Below are positions 52,222 through 61,743 of a DNA stretch of 64,000 bases, one piece after another. The notes under the pieces were generated by a model. The model was not told the DNA's origin and searched no databases. It was given only the letters and a program-made list of their open reading frames with translations. Where the stretch lies: positions 434,001 through 498,000 of the forward strand of contig JBHENC010000002.1 in assembly GCA_046262295.1 (NCBI GenBank). The letters are read 5' to 3'. This DNA is from JBHENC01 sp046262295 (lineage in GTDB: Bacteria; Acidobacteriota; Blastocatellia; Pyrinomonadales; Pyrinomonadaceae). How positions within the stretch are numbered: position 1 is the first letter of the stretch; the number at the start of each line of letters is the position of its first letter. Position numbers and translations under genes: made by a program.

Positions 52222-53253
52222 ATGATGGCTACCTCGCGCTGCAAAGCGATTCGGAGTCTTACCACCTTTTCCTTTTCCACTGCTCTTGCTCTACTTCTTG
52301 TTACGTCCCACATTTGCACAGCGCAACAAATAACCGCTACGCCCGTAGAAAATAACTTTCACAACGAGCCTGACAAATCAATTGTGCTGAATGTTACGGT
52401 AACAAACGAGCGCGGCCATTTCATTGCGGGATTAGGTAAGGCTAACTTTACTCTTTACGATGGTAAAGCCCCGCAAGAGTTTACGTTCCTGGGGCGCAAA
52501 GATGTTCCTGTCAGCGTCAATATTCTTCTCGATATATCAGGATCAATCAATGAAGATCGGAGCATGAAGAAGGTCGGTTTCATTAAAGATGCACTAAGTG
52601 CGTTTATAAAGGCGAGTAACAGTAGCAACGAATATTTTCTAACGGTCTTTAGTAGTACAGCTCAGGTCATCGGCGGCGCACATACTGCGGAAACCGTCTT
52701 GGCCGATGCGGACAAAATTCTTTCAGCTAGATTTCACGGCCAAACAGCTTTTTATGATGCTTGTTTTACGGGGATCGAGCAGGTCATGCGCGGCGTACAT
52801 TCCAAGCGAGTTGTTTTTGTTATTAGTGACGGAGAAGATAATCGCTCGCAACACAAATTCAAAGATGTGCTCCGCTTGCTGAAGGATACAAATGTAATAT
52901 TGTATGCAGTTAATGTCGTCAGTGATGGGAACAAAAAATATCCTTTAGCTGAAGAAGGTCACCACCATTTGCAAGAACTTGCCAGAGCAAGCGGCGGCAT
53001 AGTTTACATACCGACAAAGATAGAAGATATAAACCTGATGGCCGAATATATTGCGGAAGAACTACGCAAGCAGTACGCGCTATCTTTCAATCCGGCGCGC
53101 GATGCGAACGGTAAAGAGTGGCATCGCTTGGAAGTTAAAGCAACTCTGCCTCCCGAAAGCCACCTCAAAGTTAAGCGTACCGTAGTGCGTACCCGTGAAG
53201 GATACTTTGGAAGGCGAATCGTTCCTTATTTCCATATAGCTTGTACAGACTAA
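52222..53253 (+). CDS. Secreted VWFA-domain protein, acidobacterial type
   Basis: The product is 343 aa. Signal peptide ends near ICTAQQ. NVTVTNERGHFIAGLGKANFTLYDGKAPQEFTF is the hallmark start of the acidobacterial VWFA-related family. MIDAS residues DISGS are present, with DGEDN for the second Asp. The domain spans about 100-310. Adhesive or assembly roles are usual. GC is lower than in neighbours. Probably ATG 52222, with ATG 52225 possible. Confidence 0.87.
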   Translation: MMATSRCKAIRSLTTFSFSTALALLLVTSHICTAQQITATPVENNFHNEPDKSIVLNVTVTNERGHFIAGLGKANFTLYDGKAPQEFTFLGRKDVPVSVNILLDISGSINEDRSMKKVGFIKDALSAFIKASNSSNEYFLTVFSSTAQVIGGAHTAETVLADADKILSARFHGQTAFYDACFTGIEQVMRGVHSKRVVFVISDGEDNRSQHKFKDVLRLLKDTNVILYAVNVVSDGNKKYPLAEEGHHHLQELARASGGIVYIPTKIEDINLMAEYIAEELRKQYALSFNPARDANGKEWHRLEVKATLPPESHLKVKRTVVRTREGYFGRRIVPYFHIACTD

Positions 53254-53259
53254 ATTACC

Positions 53260-53343
53260 CCGCCGTCAGCACCACGCACTTCGTCCTGCTGCACCATTCC
53301 GGCCTCAAGCAGTATGCGCTCGCCGATGCGAACCAAAAAAGTT
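53260..53343 (-). pseudogene. Degraded copy of the pyk 3' region
   Basis: On the minus strand it reads LVRIGERILLEAGMVQQDEV, matching LIRIGERTLLEAGMVQQDEV of pyruvate kinase encoded at 54303-54362. Aligned bases are about 90% identical, with a one-base shift near 53275. It lies beyond the TPR gene, so a copy of the pyk end exists on both sides of that gene. Confidence 0.82.
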
Positions 53344-53416
53344 CTGTCAGCCACCCGATGCTACGCGCTGAATAGTTCGCCGGAATTCAAACCTCTCAAA
53401 CTTCTTAACGAGCAAA

Positions 53417-54169
53417 CTACTTTAAGGTTCCTTGCACGCGGACGCGCGCCGTATCGCATTGCGCGGCGGGTTGTTTCTGTGCGCAACTCGCGCCTTCCAG
53501 AAATCTTTTATATTCGCGCGCGGCTTCTTCCGGGCGTTTCAGCTTTTCTAAAGCGGCGGCGATACGAAAGGGAAGTTCGTCGTCGGGTTCGCCCATCTTC
53601 TCGGCGGTGCGGTATTCCGCGAGTGATTCCCGCCATTGCTCGTTGGCGGCAAGCTCGTCGGCGAGCAGTTTGCGCGTGTGCGCGTTGTCCGGTTCCGATT
53701 GCAGCACGATGCGAAATTCGCTGATGGCTTCTTCGTGTTGTCTGCGCAAACGAGCTTGATAGGCGCGCATCAAGTGAGCATCGGCGCTCGTGTAGTCTCT
53801 GTAAAAATAGAAAGCGATGAGCGAGAGCGCGACAACTAAATATGCAAGCGGCAGTGTATATCGCCAACGAATAGACGGAATGACCCGCTTACTCAAATGA
53901 GAAATTCCATTGTTGATTCGGGCTGTCGCTGCTGCTTGCGATCTTTGTTGACGGGGAAACAAGAGGCGGGCGGCAATGTAAAGCGGCAATAATACGAGCG
54001 GAAGAAAAAGCGTGCCGAGCGTAAAGCCTGCCACAGCATAAAAGGGAAATCGTTGTCGTCGTGCATCGGCAAGCACGAGCGCGGAAACAACCGCCGCGAG
54101 CGCAAGCAAGGCGAGGCGCAGCAGGTCTACCAACTCGCCGAGCGATATTTGATGCGGCAACAAACTCAA
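53417..54169 (-). CDS. Membrane-anchored TPR protein
   Basis: The product is 250 aa with a TTG start. Two or three hydrophobic helices cover about 10-70, and another about 105-122. TPR-like repeats follow (AISEFRIVLQSEPDNAHTRKLLADELAANE, then SLAEYRTAEKMGEPDDELPFRIAAAL). TPRs mediate protein contacts. It lies between pyk and the stray pyk fragment. No partner can be named. Confidence 0.75.
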   Translation of the reverse strand: MSLLPHQISLGELVDLLRLALLALAAVVSALVLADARRQRFPFYAVAGFTLGTLFLPLVLLPLYIAARLLFPRQQRSQAAATARINNGISHLSKRVIPSIRWRYTLPLAYLVVALSLIAFYFYRDYTSADAHLMRAYQARLRRQHEEAISEFRIVLQSEPDNAHTRKLLADELAANEQWRESLAEYRTAEKMGEPDDELPFRIAAALEKLKRPEEAAREYKRFLEGASCAQKQPAAQCDTARVRVQGTLK

Positions 54170-54211
54170 GATTCAACGCTCGCGGAAACCCGTCTGACGA
54201 CTACTTAATTC

Positions 54212-55648
54212 CTACTGCTGGCGCACATCGCTGCCGATTCTGTGTAATTTGATAGAGCTTGAAAGTCCTAAACCGGAGAGCCTGCCCGCCATCAATACCA
54301 GCACTTCATCCTGCTGCACCATTCCCGCTTCGAGCAGTGTGCGCTCGCCGATGCGAATCAAATCTTCGGTGCGCTCGCATGGCGGATGCAGCACGGATTC
54401 GACGCCCCACACGAGCGAGAGTTCGTTCTGCACATCTTTGGACGGCGTCAGCGCGATGATGCGTTGCGCGGGCCGAAGCGTCGAGAGCCTATGCGCCATC
54501 AGTCCCGATTCGGTGAAGACGACGATGGTGCGCGCGCTCATCTCTTCGGCGGCGAAGGCGGCGGCTTCCGAAAGCGCGCGGCTGAAACTGCCGGATTGTT
54601 TGCCGAGCCAGATACCGCGCGCGTGCGTTGCGCCGGGGCGTCCGGCTTCCGCCGATTCGATAATGCGCGCCATCGTCGCAACCGTCGGCACGGGATATTG
54701 TCCAATCGCCGTTTCGTTCGAGAGCATCACGGTGTCCGAGCCGTCCCAGACGGCGTTCGCCACATCGGTTGATTCGGCGCGCGTCGGGCGCGGGTTGCTG
54801 ACCATTGACTGCAACATCTGCGTCGCCGTAATAACGAGTTTGCCCGCGATGTTGGCCTGCTCGATGATACGCTTTTGATAAACGGGAACGAGTTCGACGC
54901 TGGTTTCAACTCCCAAATCGCCGCGCGCGACCATCAGCCCGTCGGCGGCCTCGATTATCTCATCCAGATGGTCAATCGCTTCGGCCTTCTCGATCTTGGC
55001 GATGAGCGGAGCGCGCCCGCCCGCCGCTTTGATGAGCGCCTGCGCTTCCGTGCAATCTTCGGCGCGCCGCACGAAAGAGAGCGCAATGTAGTCCGCGCCC
55101 TGCCGCACAGCCCATTGCAGATCGCGGCGGTCTTTGTCCGTCAAAGATGGAATCGGCAATTGCACGCCCGGCAAGTTGATGCCTTTACGCTCACCGAGCA
55201 CGCCGCCGTTGATGACGCGGCAGACCACATCCGTCTCGGTCGTGCGTTCGACGTGAAGCTCTATCGCGCCGTCGTCGAGCAAGAGCCGCGCGCCCGCTCT
55301 GACGTCGCGCGCCATGCCCGCGTAGTTGGTCGAGACTTCGTGCGCGTCGCCGCCGACGGAGCGTGTGGTGATGGTAAACAGGCCGTTGGTTTCAAGCTGC
55401 ACGGGCTGGCCGTTTTTGAGCACGCCGGTTCTGATCTTCGGCCCCGATAGGTCTACGAGTACCGTCAGCGGACGCTTCATTGTTTCCGCAGCGGCACGCG
55501 CTCTTTTAATATTCTCGGCGTGCTCGTCCTGCGTGCCGTGCGACATATTGATGCGAACGCCGCTTGTTCCCGCCGCGATCAACGCTTCAAGCACTACGGG
55601 TTCGCGCGACGCAGGCCCCAGCGTCGCAAGGATTTTAGCTCTTCTCAC
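54212..55648 (-). CDS. pyk: Pyruvate kinase
   Basis: The product is 478 aa with a GTG start and TGGAG upstream. Converts phosphoenolpyruvate and ADP to pyruvate and ATP. RAKILATLGPASR, RINMSHGT, DLSGPKIRTG, PLIAKIEKAEAIDHLDEII and MVARGDLGVE contain catalytic and metal residues. The C-terminal allosteric domain (about 350-478) is complete. Its 3' end is duplicated at 53260-53343. Confidence 0.97.
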   Translation of the reverse strand: MRRAKILATLGPASREPVVLEALIAAGTSGVRINMSHGTQDEHAENIKRARAAAETMKRPLTVLVDLSGPKIRTGVLKNGQPVQLETNGLFTITTRSVGGDAHEVSTNYAGMARDVRAGARLLLDDGAIELHVERTTETDVVCRVINGGVLGERKGINLPGVQLPIPSLTDKDRRDLQWAVRQGADYIALSFVRRAEDCTEAQALIKAAGGRAPLIAKIEKAEAIDHLDEIIEAADGLMVARGDLGVETSVELVPVYQKRIIEQANIAGKLVITATQMLQSMVSNPRPTRAESTDVANAVWDGSDTVMLSNETAIGQYPVPTVATMARIIESAEAGRPGATHARGIWLGKQSGSFSRALSEAAAFAAEEMSARTIVVFTESGLMAHRLSTLRPAQRIIALTPSKDVQNELSLVWGVESVLHPPCERTEDLIRIGERTLLEAGMVQQDEVLVLMAGRLSGLGLSSSIKLHRIGSDVRQQ

Positions 55649-55744
55649 AATGACTCCAGATTTAATGTAACGGATTCGGATACGTAACGACTAAGCTTAC
55701 CACTAGATACAGAAGCGTTCATTATTACTCGCCGCAAAATATGT

Positions 55745-57766
55745 TCATATAGCTATTTCGCCCGCCGTGAGTGCATCGCGTTTGCGCAGATACGACATCA
55801 CGGTGGCAACGAAGGTTGAGTGCGACCACGTTAAAGGCGAGACGGAGAGCGGCGCGCCCGTGTACGGATTGACCTGTTCGGCGAGCACGCCCGAAGGCAA
55901 CGCGCGCGCGACAACCCATTCGAGGATTTCCAACGCCTCGCGTAATTCTGCAATCGTGCGTGCCCGCGCGATACGATAATCCGCCAGCCATAATGTGCAG
56001 ATGAACCAAGGATTGCCGGGCACTTCTTTTACAGTTGTTGCAATATGTTCGCGGCTTCTTGCGGCGGCGTTGGCGGCGGCATCGTGCATATAGCCGTCCG
56101 CTTCGTAACGCGCGACGCCGCCCACCTTCGTCTGCGCCCATAAAGTCTCTTTCACCGCGCGCATCGTTTCTTCCACCATGACATCATCGGGCGCGAACGC
56201 CCCGAAGTAAAAGATGCCGAAGAGCGAAGCGTCAACGGTCGCATCAATCTGATAGCCGCCGTCCGCCTGCGGCATCAGCGAGCGAGCGAAGCGGCGCAAC
56301 TCCGTGCGGTACAGATGAGCGCGCATCGCATCGCGGACTTCAGTTGCAGCTTGCTCGTAAACTTGTGCGCGGTCTATTTCGCCGAAGAGCGTGGCGAATT
56401 TGGCGGCGGCGCGCAAGCCGCCGACCACCGTCGCGCAGGTAAAAGTATGAACGCCGCGCCGGTCTTCCCACAAATTCCATGAAGGCGAGGGTAACTTCGT
56501 TTCTTCATCGCGGAAGCGCACGAGAAAATCGGCGGCGCGCGTAATCAGCGGGTGATAAAGTTTATTGGCAAACTCTATGTCGTGAAATTTATCGTAGTGA
56601 TGCCAGAGCGCCCACAGCACGAGCGCGGTTTCGTCTTCCTGTATCGGCACGAGGCGCGTTTTCGTGCGCGCGTCCCATGCGGCGTGCCAGCCGGAAGCAA
56701 CCGAACCATCCGCATTATACTTCTGCGAAAAATAGCCTTCCGGCGAAATGATGCGCCCGCACAGATCGAAGAACGAACGGGAGAGATGCGAGTAGCCCGC
56801 GAGGTCTAGCGCGTGTGCGACAAGCGCGCCGTCGCGCGGCCACAAATAGCTGTAATGGTCTGTCGCCCGCAATGTCACATCGGAATCATTGGCCGCGATA
56901 ATCGCGCCGCCGTTATCTACCTGCGTGCGCACGACGAGCAAGGATCGTTTGAACAGATCAACGATTGCCGTAGACAGATCGCCGAAGTTCGTTTCATTCT
57001 TGTTGACCCATGCGCGCCAGTAGTAGCGCGTGCGTTCGAGCAGCGCGCGTGGGCGGCGTTCGCGCGCGAGATTGTTGAGTGTGGCGACCTCATCATAAGT
57101 TGTGCCGACGGCGATCCAGTAAAACATCTCGGCGGACGCTTGCGGCGCGATGAAGAGAGTTTGTCCGATGGTCGAATCAACGGAGCCTTCGGTAATCGCG
57201 CCTTCGGCTAATACGCCGTCTTCGGCATCGCGCCATGTCCCTTCCTGTCCGCGAAAGGCTTTGCGTCCCGTCGCAAAAGTTTCGACGCCTTCGGGCGCGT
57301 CGGTCGAGATGAGAAAGTAGCGTTGCCCTTTGTAGTGAATGATGGCGCGCGTGTCCGGGTCGAAGTAAGCCGTATCGCCGACTTCCGTTTCTGAGATGTA
57401 GAAATCCTGATGAAAGAAGAGACGGACTTCGCGCCGTGCGTTGCTCAAGTTGCGCACGCGCAGATGCCGCACGAAGATGTTCTCATTAAGATCAACGGCA
57501 TCGCTCAATATTATCTCGACGCGCAAGCGAGTATTTGTGAGACGCACTTCGGTGACGAGCGTATCCGGTTCATAGCGCAGGCTGCGCGTCCACTCTGTTT
57601 GATGAACCCACGAAAACAGGCCGTCAATCCATACGCCGAAGCGAAACGGGTGGCCTTCGGAATGGTTCTCTTTGCCTATGTAGGGAAAGTATATGTCGCG
57701 GATTTGATAGCAATCGTCAAAGGCGACGAGTAGCGAGCCGTTACCGACGGGAATGTCGCGTGGCAT
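55745..57766 (-). CDS. Glycoside hydrolase family 15 protein
   Basis: The product is 673 aa and has no signal peptide. The N-terminal beta-sandwich (about 1-270) and C-terminal (alpha/alpha)6 barrel (about 290-660) are the GH15 plan. Catalytic glutamates probably lie in IQEDETALVLWA and PSGVLAEQVNP. It releases glucose from starch, glycogen or trehalose. Located next to pyk, suggesting use of stored glucans. Confidence 0.92.
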   Translation of the reverse strand: MPRDIPVGNGSLLVAFDDCYQIRDIYFPYIGKENHSEGHPFRFGVWIDGLFSWVHQTEWTRSLRYEPDTLVTEVRLTNTRLRVEIILSDAVDLNENIFVRHLRVRNLSNARREVRLFFHQDFYISETEVGDTAYFDPDTRAIIHYKGQRYFLISTDAPEGVETFATGRKAFRGQEGTWRDAEDGVLAEGAITEGSVDSTIGQTLFIAPQASAEMFYWIAVGTTYDEVATLNNLARERRPRALLERTRYYWRAWVNKNETNFGDLSTAIVDLFKRSLLVVRTQVDNGGAIIAANDSDVTLRATDHYSYLWPRDGALVAHALDLAGYSHLSRSFFDLCGRIISPEGYFSQKYNADGSVASGWHAAWDARTKTRLVPIQEDETALVLWALWHHYDKFHDIEFANKLYHPLITRAADFLVRFRDEETKLPSPSWNLWEDRRGVHTFTCATVVGGLRAAAKFATLFGEIDRAQVYEQAATEVRDAMRAHLYRTELRRFARSLMPQADGGYQIDATVDASLFGIFYFGAFAPDDVMVEETMRAVKETLWAQTKVGGVARYEADGYMHDAAANAAARSREHIATTVKEVPGNPWFICTLWLADYRIARARTIAELREALEILEWVVARALPSGVLAEQVNPYTGAPLSVSPLTWSHSTFVATVMSYLRKRDALTAGEIAI

Positions 57767-57837
57767 CTTTGGGCTGGACGTGTGCGGCGCGATTTGGCGG
57801 TATCGCTGAACTCTGAAATCGTCGCCGCTTGGGATCG

Positions 57838-58536
57838 TTAATGTGAAACGGCGGTTAGCGCACCGGCAGTGCTCGTATCGCTTGGCGCGGTGGCCTGTTT
57901 GCTGCCGCCATTTGCGGCAAGTGCTGTTTGGACGACGCGCTCAAGCTCTGCGGGCATCTCCGCGCCGTAACTGATAAAGCGTTTGACGAGCCGCCCGTCG
58001 CGGTTGAAAACATACGTCTGCGGAATGCTATCGTCGTCGGAAAGATAAAGGTCAACCATCTCTTGATCTGGAAAACCGAGCGTGTAAGTGATGCCGAACT
58101 CTTTGACGAACTCCGGCACTTTGTCGCGGTCATCTGCGCCGCCGACGTTCAATCCGACGACGCGCAAGCCCTGTCCGGCGTACTGCTTTTGAAGTTTGAC
58201 GAGATGCGGCGCTTCTTCGCGGCACGGCGGACACCATGTCGCGTAGAAATCGAGCACGACGACTTGCCCCGAATAGTTCGCAAGTTTACGGCGGCTGTTA
58301 TCGAGCAGCGTCCAGCCGTAGGGCGGGCGGCTAAATTCGGCGGTGGCGGTTGTCGCACGTGTGGCGGGCGGTAAAGGAAAAGTTGTGCGCGGGGCAGACG
58401 CGCCGACGGGCGTGCTTCCGGCCTGAAGGTTCGATGAACCGCTGCCGTCACACGCCGCCGTCACGATTAGCATTGATAGCAAGACGAGTGTCAGCTTGAG
58501 CGTCCGGCGCGTTCTAATTTTGGGTGAAACGGTCAT
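57838..58536 (-). CDS. TlpA-like thiol-disulfide oxidoreductase lipoprotein
   Basis: The product is 232 aa. Signal peptide with lipobox VTAAC (Cys29). A Ser/Pro-rich linker to about 70 precedes the thioredoxin fold, with active site WCPPC (C102, C105) and QTYVF cis-Pro near 170. It reduces or oxidises periplasmic disulfides, for example in cytochrome maturation. It overlaps yacG by 23 bp. Confidence 0.92.
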   Translation of the reverse strand: MTVSPKIRTRRTLKLTLVLLSMLIVTAACDGSGSSNLQAGSTPVGASAPRTTFPLPPATRATTATAEFSRPPYGWTLLDNSRRKLANYSGQVVVLDFYATWCPPCREEAPHLVKLQKQYAGQGLRVVGLNVGGADDRDKVPEFVKEFGITYTLGFPDQEMVDLYLSDDDSIPQTYVFNRDGRLVKRFISYGAEMPAELERVVQTALAANGGSKQATAPSDTSTAGALTAVSH

Positions 58537-58723
58537 CGCTTGCAGAGCGGTCGAGCGCGTTCGGCGTTTCGATGTGTTCGATAGACGAAGCGTTTTCGAT
58601 GGGGACGCGGTATTCTTCGTCAGCCCACCGGCCGAAATCTATCATCTTGCAGCGTTCGGAACAGAATGTTCCTTTGGGTTCGTCGTGCCAGCTTGTTGGT
58701 TTACCGCAGGTCGGACATTTCAT
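58514..58723 (-). CDS. yacG: DNA gyrase inhibitor YacG, zinc-finger protein
   Basis: The product is 69 aa. MKCPTCGKPT, then FCSERCKMIDFGRWADEEYR gives the C-x2-C...C-x3-C zinc site (C3, C6, C21, C25) of YacG, which blocks DNA gyrase in other bacteria. The C-terminal tail is longer than the core. Co-transcribed with tlpA by overlap. Confidence 0.94.
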   Translation of the reverse strand: MKCPTCGKPTSWHDEPKGTFCSERCKMIDFGRWADEEYRVPIENASSIEHIETPNALDRSASDDRFTQN

Positions 58724-58738
58724 AGTTCTTGGGATGCT

Positions 58739-59452
58739 TTAGGCCAATGCTTCGCGCCGTTTTATCAGAATCTTCCGGTCAACGAAATCAATGATACCTT
58801 CGCGGCGCATTGCATTCAAGCGCACGGTCACGCTTTCGCGTGTCGAGCCGACGATGGACGCGATTTCGCGGTGCGGCAGCGGCAGGTCAATCAGCACGCC
58901 GCCCGTGTTCGTCACACCGTATTGCTCGGATAATTCGATGAGCAGTTTTTCGAGCCGCGCCGGAATCGCGTCCAGCGCAAAAGCCTCGACGCGGCGTTCG
59001 GCGTGGGCTAGACGTTGACCGAGAAGGCGGAAGGTGTAATCATAAAGCTCTTGGTGTTCGGCCATCCCCCCTTGAAATTCTTCCACAGGAATACGCAGCA
59101 GCCGCGAATTTTCGTAAGCGACGGCACATTTTTCGCGCGTCCCCGCACCGTAAAGCGCCGATTCCCCGAAGAGCGCGCCGGTCGGCAGAATATCTATCAC
59201 GGCTTCGCGCCCGGTCAGCTTTTCGATGCGGCACAATTTGACGCGGCCACGCGCGATCACATAGAGCGCATCCGCCGTGTCGCCTGCTTTGTAAATAAAG
59301 CGGCGGCGGCGTATGTCAACGGCTGTTGAAGCCTTAGCGAGGCGTGCCAGCAGTTGTTCGCTCAGCCCGGTGGCGAAATGGAGTGGGCCGATAATATCGG
59401 CGCGATTTTGCGTGGTTAGGTCGCACGCGCGTTTTCGGTGTGGCTGTGACAT
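58739..59452 (-). CDS. Crp/Fnr-family transcriptional regulator
   Basis: The product is 237 aa. cNMP-binding fold (about 28-145; IYKAGDTADALYVIARGRVKL, ALFGESALYG), a long dimer helix, and a winged HTH (about 170-230; LPHREIASIVGSTRESVTVRLNAM). No FNR Cys cluster is present, so it likely senses a small molecule. It is the first gene of the yacG-tlpA group, 15 bp upstream of yacG. Confidence 0.93.
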   Translation of the reverse strand: MSQPHRKRACDLTTQNRADIIGPLHFATGLSEQLLARLAKASTAVDIRRRRFIYKAGDTADALYVIARGRVKLCRIEKLTGREAVIDILPTGALFGESALYGAGTREKCAVAYENSRLLRIPVEEFQGGMAEHQELYDYTFRLLGQRLAHAERRVEAFALDAIPARLEKLLIELSEQYGVTNTGGVLIDLPLPHREIASIVGSTRESVTVRLNAMRREGIIDFVDRKILIKRREALA

Positions 59453-59509
59453 GGGGGATATACCTCTTTTTTGGTGGCGTAAAGCGGAATTATGGTGAAG
59501 GTTCGCGTC

Positions 59510-59530
59510 GTGTTAAGAACGTGTTAAGAA
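59510..59530. repeat. Direct repeat near crp promoter
   Basis: GTGTTAAGAA occurs at 59510-59519 and 59521-59530, one helical turn apart. It lies between the divergent crp and REC-GGDEF genes and could be a tandem binding site for a regulator. Confidence 0.5.
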
Positions 59531-59724
59531 ATGGATAAGCTTGCGAGGCATTCGCTTTAACAGAAGCGTACTATGACGCATCTCTTCGAGTAGTCCGTCG
59601 GCAGATTTGAAAGAATTAATTTGGGCGAGCTTTCAAGTGAAAGCGCAAGGCCATCGAAGAAAAAGCACTTTAACATGAAGGCGCATCGCGCGCAAGAAAA
59701 CTTTGCAGCCTTAAAGATCAATCT

Positions 59725-60654
59725 ATGATAGGAAAATTCAACGTCTTACTGGTTGACGACGACCCCGACAAACGCGCACTGCTCGCCGTCGCGCTCGAGA
59801 TGGACGGTTATCATGTCCATACCGCCAATGACGGCGAAGCGGGGCTTGCGGCAGTCGAATCTTATCAGCCGGATTTGATTATCACCGACGTGATGATGCC
59901 GAAGATGGACGGCTACGATCTGGCGCGGCGCGTGCGCGCCAATCCGCTGACCCGTTTTATTCCGATCATCATTCAGACCGCTGCGCGCAATGATGCGCAA
60001 GACCAGCGACGCGGTGCAGAGGTCGGCGCGCTCGGCTACATCACAGACCCGACAGACCTCGATCTACTCTTGGCGCGCGCCCGCACGCTGCTCGATTTCA
60101 AAAGTTATCTGGACACAGTCGAAGAAGCCGCACACACGGATCACCTGACGGGACTCGCCAATCGTCGCCGCTTCGAGCGCCAGTTGGATCGTGAAGTCGC
60201 CCGTGCCCTCCGCTATGATAGGCCGTTCTGTCTGCTGCTGCTCGATATAGATTTCTTCAAGAATGTTAACGACACTTACGGCCATGACGCGGGCGATGAA
60301 GCGATACGGCAACTGGCAAAAGTGTTGCAGGCCGGAACGCGCGGCATTGATACGGCAGCGCGCATCGGCGGCGAAGAGTTTGCCATAATCCTTACGGAGA
60401 CGGAGTTTGAAGGCGGCTGCGAGGTTGCAGAGCGTTTGCGGGTTGCGATCAAGGCCGCCGAGATTCCACTCGTCGGGCATATCACGGCGAGCTTCGGCGT
60501 TGCGGAATTTCCCCTCTTAGCGCAAACGGTGCGCGAGCTGATGTCCGTCACCGATGCCGCGTTGTATGAAGCCAAACGGCAGGGACGCGACCGCATCATG
60601 CACGCTGCCGAATCCGGTGCGAACTCTCCGCCCGCGCTCGACGTAGTACAGTGA
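59725..60654 (+). CDS. Response regulator diguanylate cyclase with atypical receiver
   Basis: The product is 309 aa. REC domain (about 5-120) with DDD (11-13) and phosphoacceptor Asp55 in IITDVMMP. The usual conserved Lys in the KP motif is Asp108 here (GYITDPTD). GGDEF domain (about 135-300) with GGEEF at 215-219 and I-site RGID at 206-209. It makes c-di-GMP. The missing Lys suggests phosphorylation-independent or altered switching. Confidence 0.93.
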   Translation: MIGKFNVLLVDDDPDKRALLAVALEMDGYHVHTANDGEAGLAAVESYQPDLIITDVMMPKMDGYDLARRVRANPLTRFIPIIIQTAARNDAQDQRRGAEVGALGYITDPTDLDLLLARARTLLDFKSYLDTVEEAAHTDHLTGLANRRRFERQLDREVARALRYDRPFCLLLLDIDFFKNVNDTYGHDAGDEAIRQLAKVLQAGTRGIDTAARIGGEEFAIILTETEFEGGCEVAERLRVAIKAAEIPLVGHITASFGVAEFPLLAQTVRELMSVTDAALYEAKRQGRDRIMHAAESGANSPPALDVVQ

Positions 60655-60771
60655 AAGGAGCGAAGGGTGAAACGGTTCGGCTGAGTTTTAGAGTTTAATC
60701 TTTCGGGTATGATGCGCGTATCCTCGCGCATCCGAAATTCTCTTTATCAGCATCTTCATTCTTAAATTGCT

Positions 60772-61743
60772 ATGGCGGATTACAGAGACAAGTTGGACGA
60801 GTGGCAGCGTGCGGCGCGGCGCAAGGCGCGCGAGTTGGACGAAAAGTACAACATCAAAGAGCGCGTCGAAGATAGCGCGCGCGTGGCACAGGATGCCGCC
60901 AAACGCGGAGCCGAAAGTTTTAACGACAGCGCGACGCGCGCGCGCACGGAAGCCGGGCGGCTTGACGACGAGTACGAACTGCGCGAGCGCGCCCGCCGTG
61001 CCGCAGAAGACGCGAGCCGTGCCGCGCGTGAAGCCGGAGACGCATTTCGCAAAGCCGCCGGTGTTGCCGGAGAACGCGCAGGCGAAGTCTTCGATGAAGC
61101 GAAGACTTATTATGACCGCGCGGCGCAGTTCGCAGACATGGGCGCGCGTCTGACAAGCGCCTCCATCGCTTCCACCAATGGGCTCTTGAAGGCGCGCGCG
61201 TGGATCAAAGCTAATCCCAAACGCGCGGCGCTCGTCACCGTCTCGCTGGTCACAGGCGTTCGTCTTGGCGCAGCTTTTCCCGGCATAGACGCCGTGCTCT
61301 TAGGCGCGCACCCGCACTGGCTGACGCATTCCGCCCTGCCCGTTTACGGCCTGCGAAAAGCGAGCGAGAAATTCGACGCCTACCTGCGCGAGCAGGAGAG
61401 TTTAATCGGCAGCGGTAAGCTCTCCGAAGCGGAAGCAAAGCGCGCGGAGTTTGAGCGTAAAATCGTGCGCTATGTCGGCGCGCCTCTGCTCGGCGCATTT
61501 AGCTGCGCGGCGGGCGCAACGATGTGGGCGCAGATTTTTCAACCCGGCAGAATCACGGGCGCACCTATTAGCTGGCTGCTCGGCGGCAATCCCTTCCTCG
61601 ACGGCGTGTGGCTCTTTGCCAACGGCGTGATCTGTTTTCAGCAGGGCTATAAATTTTTCATGATGGCGCTCGCCGACCAGCAAGATGTTGTGCGATTGGT
61701 GCGGGAAATCAAAGGCTTGCTACCGGCGGCGCAAACGGCGTAA
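60772..61743 (+). CDS. Coiled-coil membrane protein of unknown function
   Basis: The product is 323 aa. The first 125 residues are charged amphipathic helix with Ala/Arg/Asp/Glu repeats (for example ERARRAAEDASRAAREAGDAFRKAA), as in LEA or apolipoprotein-like stress proteins. The rest has several hydrophobic segments (about 143-170, 240-260, 285-300). The N-terminal part may act on membranes or chromatin. No family recognised. Confidence 0.6.
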   Translation: MADYRDKLDEWQRAARRKARELDEKYNIKERVEDSARVAQDAAKRGAESFNDSATRARTEAGRLDDEYELRERARRAAEDASRAAREAGDAFRKAAGVAGERAGEVFDEAKTYYDRAAQFADMGARLTSASIASTNGLLKARAWIKANPKRAALVTVSLVTGVRLGAAFPGIDAVLLGAHPHWLTHSALPVYGLRKASEKFDAYLREQESLIGSGKLSEAEAKRAEFERKIVRYVGAPLLGAFSCAAGATMWAQIFQPGRITGAPISWLLGGNPFLDGVWLFANGVICFQQGYKFFMMALADQQDVVRLVREIKGLLPAAQTA

